DNA of 64,000 nt from Streptococcus parasanguinis (GTDB lineage Bacteria; Bacillota; Bacilli; Lactobacillales; Streptococcaceae): positions 62,001-126,000 of the forward strand of contig NZ_JAHZPC010000002.1 of NCBI RefSeq assembly GCF_019929185.1. The letters are read 5' to 3'. The position numbers were made by a program, and so were the translations under genes. Positions 18,501 to 26,908 of the stretch are shown in pieces (the first letter of the stretch is position 1; each line of letters opens with the position of its first letter). The notes under the pieces were generated by a model. It was not told where the DNA came from. It saw nothing but the letters and a program-made list of their open reading frames with translations, and searched no databases.

Positions 18501-19320
18501 TGATGCGATCGCCTACACGGAAGCGATGATTGGTACTCATAAATATACCATTAAAGAAGTCGTACCAGCTGATCAGGCAAATATCCAATATGACGAAGGT
18601 CAAGTGGATGTCACAGTTACCGTCACAAAAGATGAAGCGGCAAACTCTATCCAAGCAGTTGTTTCATACGGTGCGAAGAAAACCTTTATCAATAAGGTCA
18701 TCCCACCAACTCCACCAACAGTGAATAATCCTGAATTGAAACTTTATACCCTTAAGGTTCGTAAAGTGGATGAAAAGGGTGATTACCTTGCCGGTGCAGT
18801 ATTTGGACTCTTTGAAGCAGATGGTGTCACACCTGTTGCAAACCCATATGGACAAGGCCAAGCGCAAGCGATTTCTGGACAAGATGGACTTGCAAGCTTT
18901 GTTGGATTTGAAGCTAAAGAGTATGTCATCAAAGAGCTCTCTGCTCCTAGTGGTTATCAACTTTCAGATACAGCCATCAAGGTTTCTGCAAGTGACTTTG
19001 CTTCAGCTACAAACCTTGTCGTTGATAAAGGAAACGTGGTGAATAAACTTCTTCCACCTCCACCATCAACAGATATTCCAAATATACCAACACCAAGTAA
19101 TAGCAAACCTAAAACTCCATCACCAAATGGAGATAAGCCTAAGCCTAGTGACAAACCTAAATCTAGTGAAACTCCTAAATCTAGTGACAAGCCTAAAGAA
19201 AGTAAACGATCCCTTCCTTCAACAGGAACGGAAGATCATTTAGGACTTCTTGTAACTGGTTTGACATTCATCGCTACAGCTATTGCTTCTATGACACTTA
19301 AGAAGAAGGAAGACTTCTAA
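15511..19320 (+). CDS. LPXTG cell-wall-anchored adhesin with pilin-type isopeptide domains
   Basis: 1269 residues from a TTG start; AAAGGA lies about 10 nt upstream, and the ATG at 15501 is in a short dead frame. Order: signal peptide 1-30 (cleavage after VSA); N-terminal adhesin-like region about 31-350; Cna-B-type domain about 351-440; five streptococcal pilin isopeptide-linkage (FctA-like) domains about 449-568, 574-688, 694-810, 825-943 and 952-1063, each starting with a K-rich strand (VKKAF, LKKAF, VKKLL) and ending in TFTN-like Asn; a SpaA/prealbumin-like domain about 1073-1179; a Pro/Lys/Ser wall-spanning tract; LPSTG at 1235-1239; membrane helix and KKKEDF tail. Pro-rich linkers (TPPTPPTP) separate domains 3-4 and 4-5. 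Lys-Asn isopeptide bonds probably make a stiff stalk presenting the N-terminal binding domain. No pilin sortase is nearby, so housekeeping SrtA anchoring is likely. The ligand is unknown. Confidence 0.93.
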   Translation: MKSLYKKIVAFVAIIGVVALGLSVIKPVSAATVTPTVTNLKAQASGQKVTFSFDWDLTGKSVKDGDTFTIDAPEGVNITEIATQSLQANGAEVATISMTNKKITFTFKKAIESMNQNVKGGFSYKAEWDSTPGNPGNKTATSKVGSESVVITRPDGPGVFESVLNKYNLTGDYVAKTFKLDVSENYAWMNVGDDYYLTKWFIRINGDGKKQAITNPVVSDKIQAPAVDYSKITFAPAANHAANEFFVGTYLKPSFTLRKGGQVVASGWDFWKHVKFDADGNGFTVNLSDVSDVFKTASSDELIVEYQTLIPKTTIRVDNNATLTADEITTPQTDPAFWNNTELKFWVSGDKTITVQKEWVGDEEVDRKDITVQLLANGQKLDGMTKTLTKASGWTAEFSKLPGIKDGQPIVYSVEETNTPDGYTSKVEPINESNVIKVVNTSNKPKVTETTANLVVKKAFEVAGDQEHTKLPITEGQFEFVLKDENKKVVETAKNQADGTVNFKSLTFNKEGTHTYTITENKGTDANVNYSTQSITATVDVKKTDDKLVATVTYSGGDGEQKNTITNTQNKPKVSNAKVTLNLKKAFEGGELKGDDFEFVAKDANDQVVGTAKNQKNGSITFDNITVDKAGTFKYTITETKGTDKTITYSDKTITATVVVVEKDNALVVEQTSYSDGQTDTDTFTNKKEVPKTESTKATLQVKKLLKEGETTLPLTDDQFEFVLKEGNNTLETAKNKANGTVTFKELSYTAEGTHTYTITENKGTDASINYSTQSITATVEVKKVNDKLVATVTYSGGDTEKGDTFTNTKTPPTPPTPVPPTVKPTSAQFKAKKVLAINGSSDRTLKANEYTFLLKDQNGTLVDTKTNGENGDILFDPVSFNEAGTFTYTIVEQKPATPESAITYDESVHTVTVTVTKDATGQLNADVQYDGKKDTPTFTNTYTPPTPPTPSEKQITTSKILEGRDLQGGEFSFNLLDENGTVLQTKQNAADGTVTFDAIAYTEAMIGTHKYTIKEVVPADQANIQYDEGQVDVTVTVTKDEAANSIQAVVSYGAKKTFINKVIPPTPPTVNNPELKLYTLKVRKVDEKGDYLAGAVFGLFEADGVTPVANPYGQGQAQAISGQDGLASFVGFEAKEYVIKELSAPSGYQLSDTAIKVSASDFASATNLVVDKGNVVNKLLPPPPSTDIPNIPTPSNSKPKTPSPNGDKPKPSDKPKSSETPKSSDKPKESKRSLPSTGTEDHLGLLVTGLTFIATAIASMTLKKKEDF
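17041..17200 (+). repeat. Coding repeat unit 1 inside the adhesin
   Basis: This stretch and 17767-17926 encode nearly the same residues (GTHTYTITENKGTDA, then NYSTQSITATV and DKLVATVTYSGGD). DNA identity is also high, notably around CACGGCTACTGT. It links the first and third isopeptide domains, while the second is more diverged. Confidence 0.85.
17767..17926 (+). repeat. Coding repeat unit 2 inside the adhesin
   Basis: Second copy of the 17041-17200 unit, in the third isopeptide domain. The pair suggests duplication or gene conversion between stalk domains. Confidence 0.85.
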
Positions 19321-19330
19321 GCAACATGAA

Positions 19331-19361
19331 AGATCTAGTCAAACACGACTAGATCTTTTTC
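19331..19361 (+). terminator. Terminator of the adhesin gene
   Basis: Perfect 10-bp stem AGATCTAGTC/GACTAGATCT with a 6-nt loop, then TTTTTC. Confidence 0.9.
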
Positions 19362-19375
19362 TTGTATTCGGTTAC

Positions 19376-20140
19376 TCAATTCTGAATATTTTGATCTTCA
19401 TAAAAAACAACTTTCCCATCTTTAACCTTGAATGAGTAACTGATGGAATCAGCATAACTGCCTTTGGAATAGTAGAAATCATAGGCACCATCCGGTAGTT
19501 TGCTAGCGTCTAATCTTTTTGCAGCTGCTTTTAAGTCTTTTTCCTTAACGGATACACCATCCTTTATATAAATGGTCATAGTGATTAATTCTTGATCGAT
19601 TAAGGTTTGAAAAGGGATTTGATAGTAACCAGCAAAGTCCTTTTTCCCTTCTTTGAGATTTTGACTTGCGATACTATCTAGAATTTGCTCCTTCTCATCA
19701 CGGTTGGAGTTAGATAAAAAACCAAAGAAATTAATAGGAAGACCTAGAGATTGCTTCTTTAATTGACTCTCAATTTCCTTCTCCTTCTTTTGGACAGATT
19801 GCTGCTTCAAGTACGCTTCCTTATACTCTGGAAAATGGTCGCTAGTTGTATCTGTCCAATCATTATGAAACACCGTATCCGTTTCTAATGTCACTGTTTG
19901 TCCATCATAGGTTTTCTCAGAGTAGGTATAAGACACATGATAAGTTGGGATTTCCAAAGCAGTCCAATCCAGTTTGTTTATGGCCACATCCCCATGCAGA
20001 CCAACCTTAGCAAGCTCACTGCTGACTACTTCCTTCGCCTTTTTATAATCACTCGGTTTCATGATCTTACAACTGGAAAGAAACAGGCAACATAGAATAA
20101 GTGGAATTCCTGCGAATAGTTTGAAATAGTTGAGCTTCAT
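19376..20140 (-). CDS. Putative lipoprotein, unknown function
   Basis: 254 residues with a lipoprotein signal: basic start, hydrophobic run and lipobox LSSC (Cys about residue 24). The mature part has a charged helical stretch (about 115-130) and ends in a YSYSFKVKDGKVVFYE beta-rich segment. AAGGAGG precedes the ATG. It is the last of three consecutive genes (21755-23221, 20175-21593, 19376-20140), all encoding envelope proteins, with only 34 nt separating it from the middle one. I do not recognise the family. Confidence 0.8.
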   Translation of the reverse strand: MKLNYFKLFAGIPLILCCLFLSSCKIMKPSDYKKAKEVVSSELAKVGLHGDVAINKLDWTALEIPTYHVSYTYSEKTYDGQTVTLETDTVFHNDWTDTTSDHFPEYKEAYLKQQSVQKKEKEIESQLKKQSLGLPINFFGFLSNSNRDEKEQILDSIASQNLKEGKKDFAGYYQIPFQTLIDQELITMTIYIKDGVSVKEKDLKAAAKRLDASKLPDGAYDFYYSKGSYADSISYSFKVKDGKVVFYEDQNIQN

Positions 20141-20174
20141 AGCCTGACCTCCTTGTTAAATCCGACCTAATCGA

Positions 20175-21593
20175 TTAATTATTTACATCATATGGGAACA
20201 TTTTTTTAATATCTTCTTTCATCTTTTTATTAGGAATTTTCTCTAAATCCATATATTTGAAGAATTCTTCATCATTTTGAACGACATGAACCTTCCCATC
20301 TTTAGTATACTCAGCTGGTATGGTCAGATTAGCGAAGGACTGACCAAAATCTCTAGAGACCACGTAGTTCTGTACTTCATACAAGCGTCTCAGCAATGAG
20401 AACTCTGTAGTATCCTTACTTTGATTTAATTCCTTTTTAAAATATTGGAAAAATTCTTTTTTATTATTCGCAAGATGTTCTTGACCATCTTTTGAAAGCT
20501 CTGCTGGTATCTTATGATACTGTAGGACATCATACCATCCACCTGAACGCTGCTCTGGAACTTTATAAAGCAGTTCCAAAAATGAAATATCAAAGTTGAG
20601 ATCTTCTGGTCCGAGAAAGTATAGGTAGGCATTCTCCCCTTTTGTATATTCTTCACCCCATTTTACAGTAGTTGGATTATTCCCTTTGCTTAAAATCGAA
20701 TATACTTTCGGATAGAGTGTTTTCAATGGGATGTCCTTAGCCTCATCACTACGATCTGTAAATAACAAACGTGAATGTTGGAGCTGCAATCGTCCTCCTT
20801 CAAAATTGTATTCAAATGGATGCGACTCTTTATAACTTTCTAGACTTTCTTTTTGAACTTGTTTATAATCTTTGCCTGATGAGGTTTTCCAAGCGATCTT
20901 TCCACTTTTAACATTCATCAAGCCAGTTTGCAAATTATAGTCTGTTTCAACATGGATATCTCCAGGACCTACAATGTATTTGTCTTTCTTATCGACAAGA
21001 ATATCAATCGGAATGTATGTTTCTCCATCATCTGTATCCAACAACATAGAAGAAACTGTAACAGATAAAGGGATATAATTTTTATTCATGTCTCGTACCA
21101 ACTTAAAAACATCATATGTCTTCTTCACTAAGCGCTTGTCCTTGGTATCATAGACATCAATGAGCCAGTACTCTCCCTTTTGTGCTTTATTTGTAGTGAG
21201 GTAAGGAACTTGATTACCACGAATATAATATTGAAAATAGAGACGTGGGTCAGATTTTAATTTGTAACTTTCTTGTGCAATGTACCGTTCACTATTTCCA
21301 CCATTTATAAACCATTCTACTTTAACTTTTGAATTATACGAATATGCTTCCAGCGCCTCATCCACTTCCTCTTTATTATCCCATTGAATGGCTACTGCTT
21401 TCCCACCTGCAATAAATTGGGAGTCAACTATGTTTGGACGAGGTTTCCAAGTTACAAATTGTGATATATCACGCTTATGAATTTCATATTGGATAAACCA
21501 TCCACCTGCTAGAGTAACAAGTAATACAAATATCCAAAACTTAATTGATTTAAAAACCTTCTTCATTCTCTCTTTTCTACTTCCTGTCCGCAT
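20175..21593 (-). CDS. Single-pass membrane protein with large outside domain, unknown function
   Basis: About 472 residues from the ATG at 21593, which is preceded by AAGGG at good spacing; a longer GTG start at 21650 (491 residues) is open but has no ribosome site. A short Arg/Lys-rich cytoplasmic tail precedes one transmembrane helix (FWIFVLLVTLAGGWFI), leaving about 420 residues outside. The segment AELSKDGQEHLANNKKEFFQYFKKE recurs as AEYTKDGKVHVVQNDEEFFKYMDLE near the C-terminus, an internal repeat. The middle position between two lipoprotein genes suggests a common envelope role. No family is recognised. Confidence 0.75.
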   Translation of the reverse strand: MRTGSRKERMKKVFKSIKFWIFVLLVTLAGGWFIQYEIHKRDISQFVTWKPRPNIVDSQFIAGGKAVAIQWDNKEEVDEALEAYSYNSKVKVEWFINGGNSERYIAQESYKLKSDPRLYFQYYIRGNQVPYLTTNKAQKGEYWLIDVYDTKDKRLVKKTYDVFKLVRDMNKNYIPLSVTVSSMLLDTDDGETYIPIDILVDKKDKYIVGPGDIHVETDYNLQTGLMNVKSGKIAWKTSSGKDYKQVQKESLESYKESHPFEYNFEGGRLQLQHSRLLFTDRSDEAKDIPLKTLYPKVYSILSKGNNPTTVKWGEEYTKGENAYLYFLGPEDLNFDISFLELLYKVPEQRSGGWYDVLQYHKIPAELSKDGQEHLANNKKEFFQYFKKELNQSKDTTEFSLLRRLYEVQNYVVSRDFGQSFANLTIPAEYTKDGKVHVVQNDEEFFKYMDLEKIPNKKMKEDIKKMFPYDVNN

Positions 21594-21754
21594 TTTTTCC
21601 CTTATTTGTTCGTCAGTTTTCTTTAAAAGTCTTCCGACTTTTCCAACCACATATGAATAAATTTCTTTAATAATTTATTGACCGCTGAAGTTTCTTAGAA
21701 TTTCTTAAACTCACTAGCTTTTAAAATAAGCTGATTAAAGATTTGGATTTTTAT

Positions 21755-23221
21755 CTATTTTTGAACGACCCATTTTGCATCACCATAAACGATCGTAAAT
21801 GGTCCATCCCCATCTGTTAAATAATTAATTTTATATTTACCCGACTCTCCTGCCTCAAGGACTGTTGGCTGTTTGTAATTTAAAGTATTATTCAACATAT
21901 AAGCAGATTTGCCATGGCCATCATAGAGATCTACATTTGAATAATTCGGGCTACTTTCAATACGGAGAGGTGTTGTATTCGATAGGGTGAATTCGACGAT
22001 CAATCGATGTTGTTTTTTCCTTGTATCGATACGGTCTTGATCATCCTGAACATCCAAATTTGGATCGTCTGTTACACTATTCAGTGTAACTTCTAAGCCA
22101 TTTGCAAATACAACTGGCTCTCCAATTGCATATTTTTTGACTGGATTTTGTGGGTTAAAATCTTTTAGTTTTTCACTTTTCTTTCCTTCATCAGTAGCAC
22201 TATCAGTATTGATGGGCCAAAAGATACTATTATCATTTCCATCTCCAGATTGATTAGCTTTCTGCATTTGTTGAGGAATTTGTAACAAGAGTGCCAAATT
22301 TTTAGTATCAATTTGGACTTGACCTTGGTTGGTCACCTCCATTTCGATCGTCATTTCCGTACTACCAATCATATTACCTGTTGAAAAACTCGCATTAAAA
22401 TTTTCCTTAACTAAATGTTGTAAGATGGTAGAAAGCATTATATAAGAAAGATGGTCTCCTCGGTTGTCTTTTTCAGCATAGTTCTCGTGTAGTTCATCTA
22501 ACCAAGCATACATGGTCTCATTTGGATTATTGGGATCAACACTCAATCTGTACCCTTTTCCTCTTGGTAATTGATTTGGACTATAGGCTGGTGTTTGAAT
22601 TTTAAGGATTACCTTATTCCCCTTAACTGCATATCCCTTTAATTCGTAACTCTTTTCAGTAGGGAGAGCATTGGTCATTAATTTTAAATACATGGGACCA
22701 TAGATTTTGAGGGGATATTTTTCTCCTAGGTACTCAAAATAAGTATTTGAATCAAAGGTCCTATTACTTTCTTCTATTTTAGGAACAATATAGTCCTTCC
22801 AGATCCGGTTATACATTTCTTCCTGACTCATTACTCCACTAGCCTTGACTACTGTGTCCATTTCATCTTGGTCAATATAAATCGCTTCAACTACTTGCAA
22901 AGCCTTTTGGACTTTTCCCTCTTCATCGAGAGGAGTTTCATTCTGTTGCAGACTATATATAGAAATACCATCGCTATCATCTGGCTTCATATATTGTGGA
23001 AGTTTTTCAAACGTTATGTATTTACTACCACTCTTAGCATTCCAATCAAATGATGCAGCTGGTCCTGTCTTATCAAAATGAATGTTTTTTCGATCGATTT
23101 TCTTCTGTACTTCTTTATTCGAAGAACCTTGTTTTTCTACAGTTCCTTGTTTGCAGGCACTCAAACATACTGGTATAAGTACCGAACATAAGACAAGGCC
23201 CCATTTTATTTTCTTCTTCAT
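21755..23221 (-). CDS. Putative lipoprotein with C-terminal DUF4352-like domain
   Basis: 488 residues from the ATG at 23221, chosen because AGGAGG lies 7 nt upstream; the longer start at 23248 overlaps the -10 box. The signal peptide ends in lipobox LSAC (Cys about residue 23). The last 120 residues (GEPVVFANGLEVTLNSV, HRLIVEFTLSNTT, GKYKINYLTDGDGPFTIVYGD) look like the immunoglobulin-like telokin fold of DUF4352 proteins; this is inference. It is first of the three-gene envelope cluster, with promoter CTGACA-N17-TAAAAT at 23247-23275. Confidence 0.8.
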   Translation of the reverse strand: MKKKIKWGLVLCSVLIPVCLSACKQGTVEKQGSSNKEVQKKIDRKNIHFDKTGPAASFDWNAKSGSKYITFEKLPQYMKPDDSDGISIYSLQQNETPLDEEGKVQKALQVVEAIYIDQDEMDTVVKASGVMSQEEMYNRIWKDYIVPKIEESNRTFDSNTYFEYLGEKYPLKIYGPMYLKLMTNALPTEKSYELKGYAVKGNKVILKIQTPAYSPNQLPRGKGYRLSVDPNNPNETMYAWLDELHENYAEKDNRGDHLSYIMLSTILQHLVKENFNASFSTGNMIGSTEMTIEMEVTNQGQVQIDTKNLALLLQIPQQMQKANQSGDGNDNSIFWPINTDSATDEGKKSEKLKDFNPQNPVKKYAIGEPVVFANGLEVTLNSVTDDPNLDVQDDQDRIDTRKKQHRLIVEFTLSNTTPLRIESSPNYSNVDLYDGHGKSAYMLNNTLNYKQPTVLEAGESGKYKINYLTDGDGPFTIVYGDAKWVVQK

Positions 23222-23246
23222 CCCATCTCCTCCTAATCTCTTCCTC

Positions 23247-23275
23247 ATTTTACCATCAATCCCCCCTTTTGTCAG
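23247..23275 (-). promoter_or_regulatory. Promoter of the envelope-protein cluster
   Basis: Minus strand CTGACA (23270-23275), 17-nt spacer, TAAAAT (23247-23252) with TGG extension, 26 nt before the ATG at 23221. Confidence 0.7.
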
Positions 23276-23287
23276 TCAAATAGATAA

Positions 23288-23462
23288 GAGGCTGGGACAA
23301 AAGTCCTAGCCTCTCAATTGTTTTTGGATTGTCAAGCAAGACGCAGTGGTTGAGTGGGATCTACTACGCTGATTTCATCAGCTTTTACAGCCTTACTCAA
23401 CTGTGCGGAGGTGGGACGACGAAATCGAATTCTAACGAATTACCGATTTCTGTCCCACTCTC
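23288..23462 (+). repeat. Family 2 repeat, copy 1
   Basis: Begins GAGGCTGGGACAAAAGTCC and ends CTGTCCCACTCTC next to the GNAT stop codon at 23462. It matches 41628-41805 and 43660-43835 almost throughout. Hairpin arms: GGCTgGGAC/GTCCtAGCC at the left end and GTGGGAC/GTCCCAC at the right. A short plus-strand open frame inside is present in more than one copy and looks spurious. Confidence 0.9.
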
Positions 23463-23866
23463 TATTTCATATAAATCATCCCTGTACAGGCTTGCTCTGA
23501 AAGTTCGACAAAGCCGAGAGACTGGTAAAAGGCTAGATTTTTCTCGCTACGTTCAGTGGCAAGGAGCCGTTGATAGACATTAGGAAAGGTCGCTAAAGCC
23601 TCTTCTAAGAGTTTCCTTCCGATGCCTTGGCGCTGGTGATCTGGTCGCACCAGGAGGTCTTGCACCAACAGGACAGAGTGCCCATCTCCTACCAAGCGAA
23701 TGTAGGCGACTAACGCTTCTTCATCATAGACCGCCAAGTTCCAGAGACTGGCTTTGACAGCTTCTTCCAACATGGTTGGATTGTTAGTATAATTGGTCCA
23801 GCCGACCGAGCTGTAGAGTGCGAGTAGGTCTGTCATCGCTGGAATTTCTTTTTTATAATGTAACAT
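23462..23866 (-). CDS. GNAT-family N-acetyltransferase
   Basis: 134 residues, a minimal GNAT fold. The acetyl-CoA-binding motif is VRPDHQRQGIGRKLLEEA (about 81-98), followed by NLAFYQSLGFVEL. The substrate is unknown. It is the last gene of the miaA operon, starting one base after the methyltransferase stop codon, and its own stop codon touches a family 2 repeat. Confidence 0.9.
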   Translation of the reverse strand: MLHYKKEIPAMTDLLALYSSVGWTNYTNNPTMLEEAVKASLWNLAVYDEEALVAYIRLVGDGHSVLLVQDLLVRPDHQRQGIGRKLLEEALATFPNVYQRLLATERSEKNLAFYQSLGFVELSEQACTGMIYMK

Positions 23867-23867
23867 C

Positions 23868-24578
23868 TTAACTCCTTTTTAAGCTATGGTGCTGGAAGAA
23901 GGCGATATCTCTGTATGGGGACTCTTGGCAAACGGCCAGCTCCATCTTGAGCATAGACTCTCGCCAGCCTTCTTGTCCTTTAAAGCGATTGTCCTGCAAG
24001 CCATAAAAGACACGAATTCCTTGGTAGTCCTGAACTTCAAGGGCTAGGTCTTCGACTGCTCTATCTAGGTCATAGGCCTGAGCCAAGCCCATGGAGTGGG
24101 TTTCCAAATCTTGGCCTGCTAGTAAATCGAGGGCCTTCTGAGGATTATTTTCAAAAACAACGGTCTGCAGGACGCGGCCAACCTCATTGTGCTTGACGAT
24201 AGAGAGTAGGCCACCTGATTTCAAGAGGCGGGTGAATTCCTTGAGAACCAGCTTGCGATCCTCTACATACTCCAGGACATTGTGACAGAGGATGACCTCA
24301 AAACTGGCATCTTCAAAGCTTGCCAACTGGTCCAAACTTCCGACGATCTGCTGGTAGGGATAGTCCTGGGCCCGCAAGTCCACCATTTCTTGATTGGGCT
24401 CCACAGCAAGGACTTGATTTTCTTTCGCTAGGTGATTGGCTACAAGGCCAAAACCACTGCCGAAATCAAGCACGTGCTTACCTTTGACATCCTGTAATTG
24501 TTCAAAAAGGATATCATAATAGATCTGTCCCCAGGGTTGCTGGAGATTTTCTAAATAAGCTTGAATATTGGCGGCCAT
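23868..24578 (-). CDS. Class I SAM-dependent methyltransferase
   Basis: 236 residues. Motif I HVLDFGSGFGLVANHLA (about 35-51), the acidic AVEPNQEM and CHNVLEYVEDRK are typical of Methyltransf_11/25 small-molecule methyltransferases. The substrate cannot be inferred. Start ATG follows AGGAGGAGCCAG. It lies 10 nt after the SDR gene in the same operon. Confidence 0.9.
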   Translation of the reverse strand: MAANIQAYLENLQQPWGQIYYDILFEQLQDVKGKHVLDFGSGFGLVANHLAKENQVLAVEPNQEMVDLRAQDYPYQQIVGSLDQLASFEDASFEVILCHNVLEYVEDRKLVLKEFTRLLKSGGLLSIVKHNEVGRVLQTVVFENNPQKALDLLAGQDLETHSMGLAQAYDLDRAVEDLALEVQDYQGIRVFYGLQDNRFKGQEGWRESMLKMELAVCQESPYRDIAFFQHHSLKRS

Positions 24579-24588
24579 CTGGCTCCTC

Positions 24589-25344
24589 CTATTTGTAGTT
24601 GAACATCTTGCTGGCGAGTTTGTCCGAGATGCGTGGGAAAAGGGTATAAAGCTTGTGGGTCAGGTTCAAGAGCCAAGGCAAATTAAGCTCGCGTTTTGGT
24701 TTTCCAAAGTTATTCACGATCTTCTTAGCCACAAAGTCTGGTTCCAAAATATAACGGTCCACAGCCTTGACATAGCTTCCGTCAGGATCTGCCTGGTCAA
24801 AGAAACTAGTCCGAATTGGTCCTGGATTGACTGTCGTCACATGGACACCAAAGGGCATGAGTTCCAAGCGTAGGGCATTGGAGAAGCCGATGGCTGCAAA
24901 CTTGGTGGCCGAATAAAGGCTGGATTTGGCTGTTGCAACTAAGCCAGCCATGCTGACGATGTTGACAATGTGCCCCTTGCCTGCCGCCTTCATGTGCGCA
25001 CCAATCAAGCGTGAAAGCTGCATGAGGGCAAATGTATTGACCTCAAACATTTCCCGCACCTGCTGGTCAGAAATGTTATCAAAGGCCTCAAAAATCCCAT
25101 AGCCAGCATTGTTGACCAAGATATCGATCTGTCCGTAGCGCTGAGTCAGCTCTTCGACTAGCTGTTGAACAGCTGATGGATCTGTGATATTGATCCCGAT
25201 GCACTCGGTTTGAGGATGATTGGCATAGAGTTTTTCCAGTTTTTCTTGATTTCTGCCTAAGAGAATCAGCCGGTCTTCAGGGAGGAGCTTGACCATTTCC
25301 TGTGCCAAGCCTCCACTTGCTCCTGTGATGAGAATGGTTCGCAT
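24589..25344 (-). CDS. Short-chain dehydrogenase/reductase
   Basis: 251 residues starting at MRTILITGASGG; a longer open frame to 25449 would lie inside rnz and is rejected. NAD(P)-binding TGASGGLAQEM (about 7-17), NNAGYG, and the catalytic Ser-Tyr-Lys (SMAGLVATAKSSLYSATK) are present, so it is a classical SDR. Substrate unknown. The ATG is 1 nt after the rnz stop codon, indicating coupling. Confidence 0.92.
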   Translation of the reverse strand: MRTILITGASGGLAQEMVKLLPEDRLILLGRNQEKLEKLYANHPQTECIGINITDPSAVQQLVEELTQRYGQIDILVNNAGYGIFEAFDNISDQQVREMFEVNTFALMQLSRLIGAHMKAAGKGHIVNIVSMAGLVATAKSSLYSATKFAAIGFSNALRLELMPFGVHVTTVNPGPIRTSFFDQADPDGSYVKAVDRYILEPDFVAKKIVNNFGKPKRELNLPWLLNLTHKLYTLFPRISDKLASKMFNYK

Positions 25345-25345
25345 C

Positions 25346-26275
25346 TTAGATCTCCACTTCTTCCAAATCTTTGACGACATAGACATTTTCAAAAATGCTG
25401 GACGCATCCCTGCGCAATTGACTGATGTCTTTTGATAAGAAGCGAGCACTGATGTGGTTCAAAAGAAGGCGTTTGGCGCCAGCTTCACGCGCTACTTCTG
25501 CCGCCTGCATATTGGTCGAGTGGCCGTGTTTCTTAGCAATCTTCTCATCTCCCTTGCCATAGGTGGACTCATGGACCAAGACATCCGCATTGACTCCAAG
25601 GCGAACGCTGGCATCAGTCTTCCTGGTGTCTCCTAGGATCGTGATAATCTTACCAGGTCGAGGGGCTGAAATATAGTCAGCTGCAATGATCTTAGTGCCA
25701 TCTTCCAGTGTGACATCTTGCCCATTTTTGACTTTCCCAAAGAGCGGTCCAAAAGGAACTCCTGCCGCCTTCAACTTCTCAGCATCCAGTGTTCCTTCGA
25801 GGTCCTTCTGCATAATCCGGTAACCTACACAGAAAATGGTGTGGTCCAAAGCTTCCGCATAAACCGTAAATTTATCGGTTTCTAAAATTTTTCCTAGAGA
25901 GTTTTCATCGAATTCATGAAAATGGATGCGGTAAGGCAGGCGAGAACCCGATACGCGAAGACTGGTCATGACAAAAGATTTGATGCCAGCTGGACCATAA
26001 ATATCCAGATCCGTCTGCTCTTCATTAGCCTGAAAAGCCCGGCTAGAGAGGAAACCTGGCAAACCAAAAATATGGTCACCGTGTAGGTGAGTAATAAAGA
26101 TTTTGCTAACCTTTCGCGGACGAATGGTCGTTTCTAAAATTTGATTCTGTGTCGCCTCGCCACAATCAAAGAGCCAGACTTCATTGATCTCATCTAGTAA
26201 TTTGAGCGCTAAGCTCGATACATTCCGGGCTTTTGAGGGTTGCCCAGCTCCCGTTCCTAAAAATTGAATGTCCAT
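25346..26275 (-). CDS. rnz: Ribonuclease Z
   Basis: 309 residues. This endonuclease matures tRNA 3' ends. The metallo-beta-lactamase signature [12 protein letters not shown] (His63, His65, Asp67, His68) and later VHEST and LLNHISARF metal ligands are all present, with the length usual for bacterial RNase Z. It lies in the miaA-hflX operon, a tRNA/ribosome-centred grouping that is conserved in streptococci. Confidence 0.96.
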   Translation of the reverse strand: MDIQFLGTGAGQPSKARNVSSLALKLLDEINEVWLFDCGEATQNQILETTIRPRKVSKIFITHLHGDHIFGLPGFLSSRAFQANEEQTDLDIYGPAGIKSFVMTSLRVSGSRLPYRIHFHEFDENSLGKILETDKFTVYAEALDHTIFCVGYRIMQKDLEGTLDAEKLKAAGVPFGPLFGKVKNGQDVTLEDGTKIIAADYISAPRPGKIITILGDTRKTDASVRLGVNADVLVHESTYGKGDEKIAKKHGHSTNMQAAEVAREAGAKRLLLNHISARFLSKDISQLRRDASSIFENVYVVKDLEEVEI

Positions 26276-26278
26276 TGT

Positions 26279-26908
26279 CTACTTTCTATCTATATAAATC
26301 ATGGCCGTCCGGTTCTCTGAACGGAACGAAAGGTTGAAAGGATAGGCTTGAGCCTGCTCAAGCAGCTCCTCCTGGTTATAACCTGACAGTTTCAAGCGTC
26401 CATCTTCCAAGGTTATCAAGTCAGTCAGAGCTGTGAGGGCCTCCGTTTTGGTGACCACTTCTGGGCCGGCCTCTTGCAGACAGATCTTGCCATCTTTTTC
26501 AAAGACCAAACAATGCGGAAAGATCTCTGCGATTTCGAATAAAATCGAAGGGGTGATTTCCGCCGCTGGATATTCAGCAAAGACACAGGCGATCTCTCCA
26601 TTTACATAGGCCAAGCCATAAGACTGACCTGATAAGTTGAGGCGGATAAAAGGTTTTTGTTCATCAAAACTTTGCTGAGCTGTGAATAAGTCAAATGCTC
26701 GGCTCAAGTCCAAGAAATAATCCATGGCCTCCTTGGGACTCTTCTTTTGGTAGAGCTCTGCGAAATAAGCATTGATCACACTTGGCGGAGGTGTAATCAC
26801 ACGGAGACGCAAGTCCTCAGGGATCGTGCTTAATAGGTTTTTCAGATAGACCCGATCGAGACTGGTATAGCCCCCATATTTTATTGCTAAATCAACGTAA
26901 TCCGTCAT
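26279..26908 (-). CDS. Conserved streptococcal protein of unknown function
   Basis: 209 residues from the ATG at 26908, chosen because GGAAG lies 6 nt upstream; this gives a 17-nt overlap with hflX. A longer start at 26992 would lie well inside hflX. The sequence contains TPPPSVINAYFAELYQKKSPKEAMDYF and a C-terminal beta-rich part. Orthologs in this operon position have been labelled cystathionine lyase in some annotations, but I see no PLP-lyase motif and do not support that name. The function is unknown; position suggests a tRNA or ribosome link. Confidence 0.8.
   Translation of the reverse strand: MTDYVDLAIKYGGYTSLDRVYLKNLLSTIPEDLRLRVITPPPSVINAYFAELYQKKSPKEAMDYFLDLSRAFDLFTAQQSFDEQKPFIRLNLSGQSYGLAYVNGEIACVFAEYPAAEITPSILFEIAEIFPHCLVFEKDGKICLQEAGPEVVTKTEALTALTDLITLEDGRLKLSGYNQEELLEQAQAYPFNLSFRSENRTAMIYIDRK

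Noticed and set aside
15511-19320. Adhesin as major pilin subunit of a pilus island
   Set aside because: No class C sortase, ancillary pilin or signal-peptidase-like gene is adjacent, so a single wall-anchored protein is more likely.
23329-23583. Plus-strand open frame inside family 2 copy 1, similar to one at 43643-43867
   Set aside because: Its sequence is the repeat itself running into antisense coding DNA; no ribosome site, and the repeated protein similarity only reflects the DNA repeat.
26279-26908. Cystathionine lyase annotation for the gene between hflX and rnz
   Set aside because: No PLP-binding lysine motif or lyase fold signature is visible and the protein is far too short.
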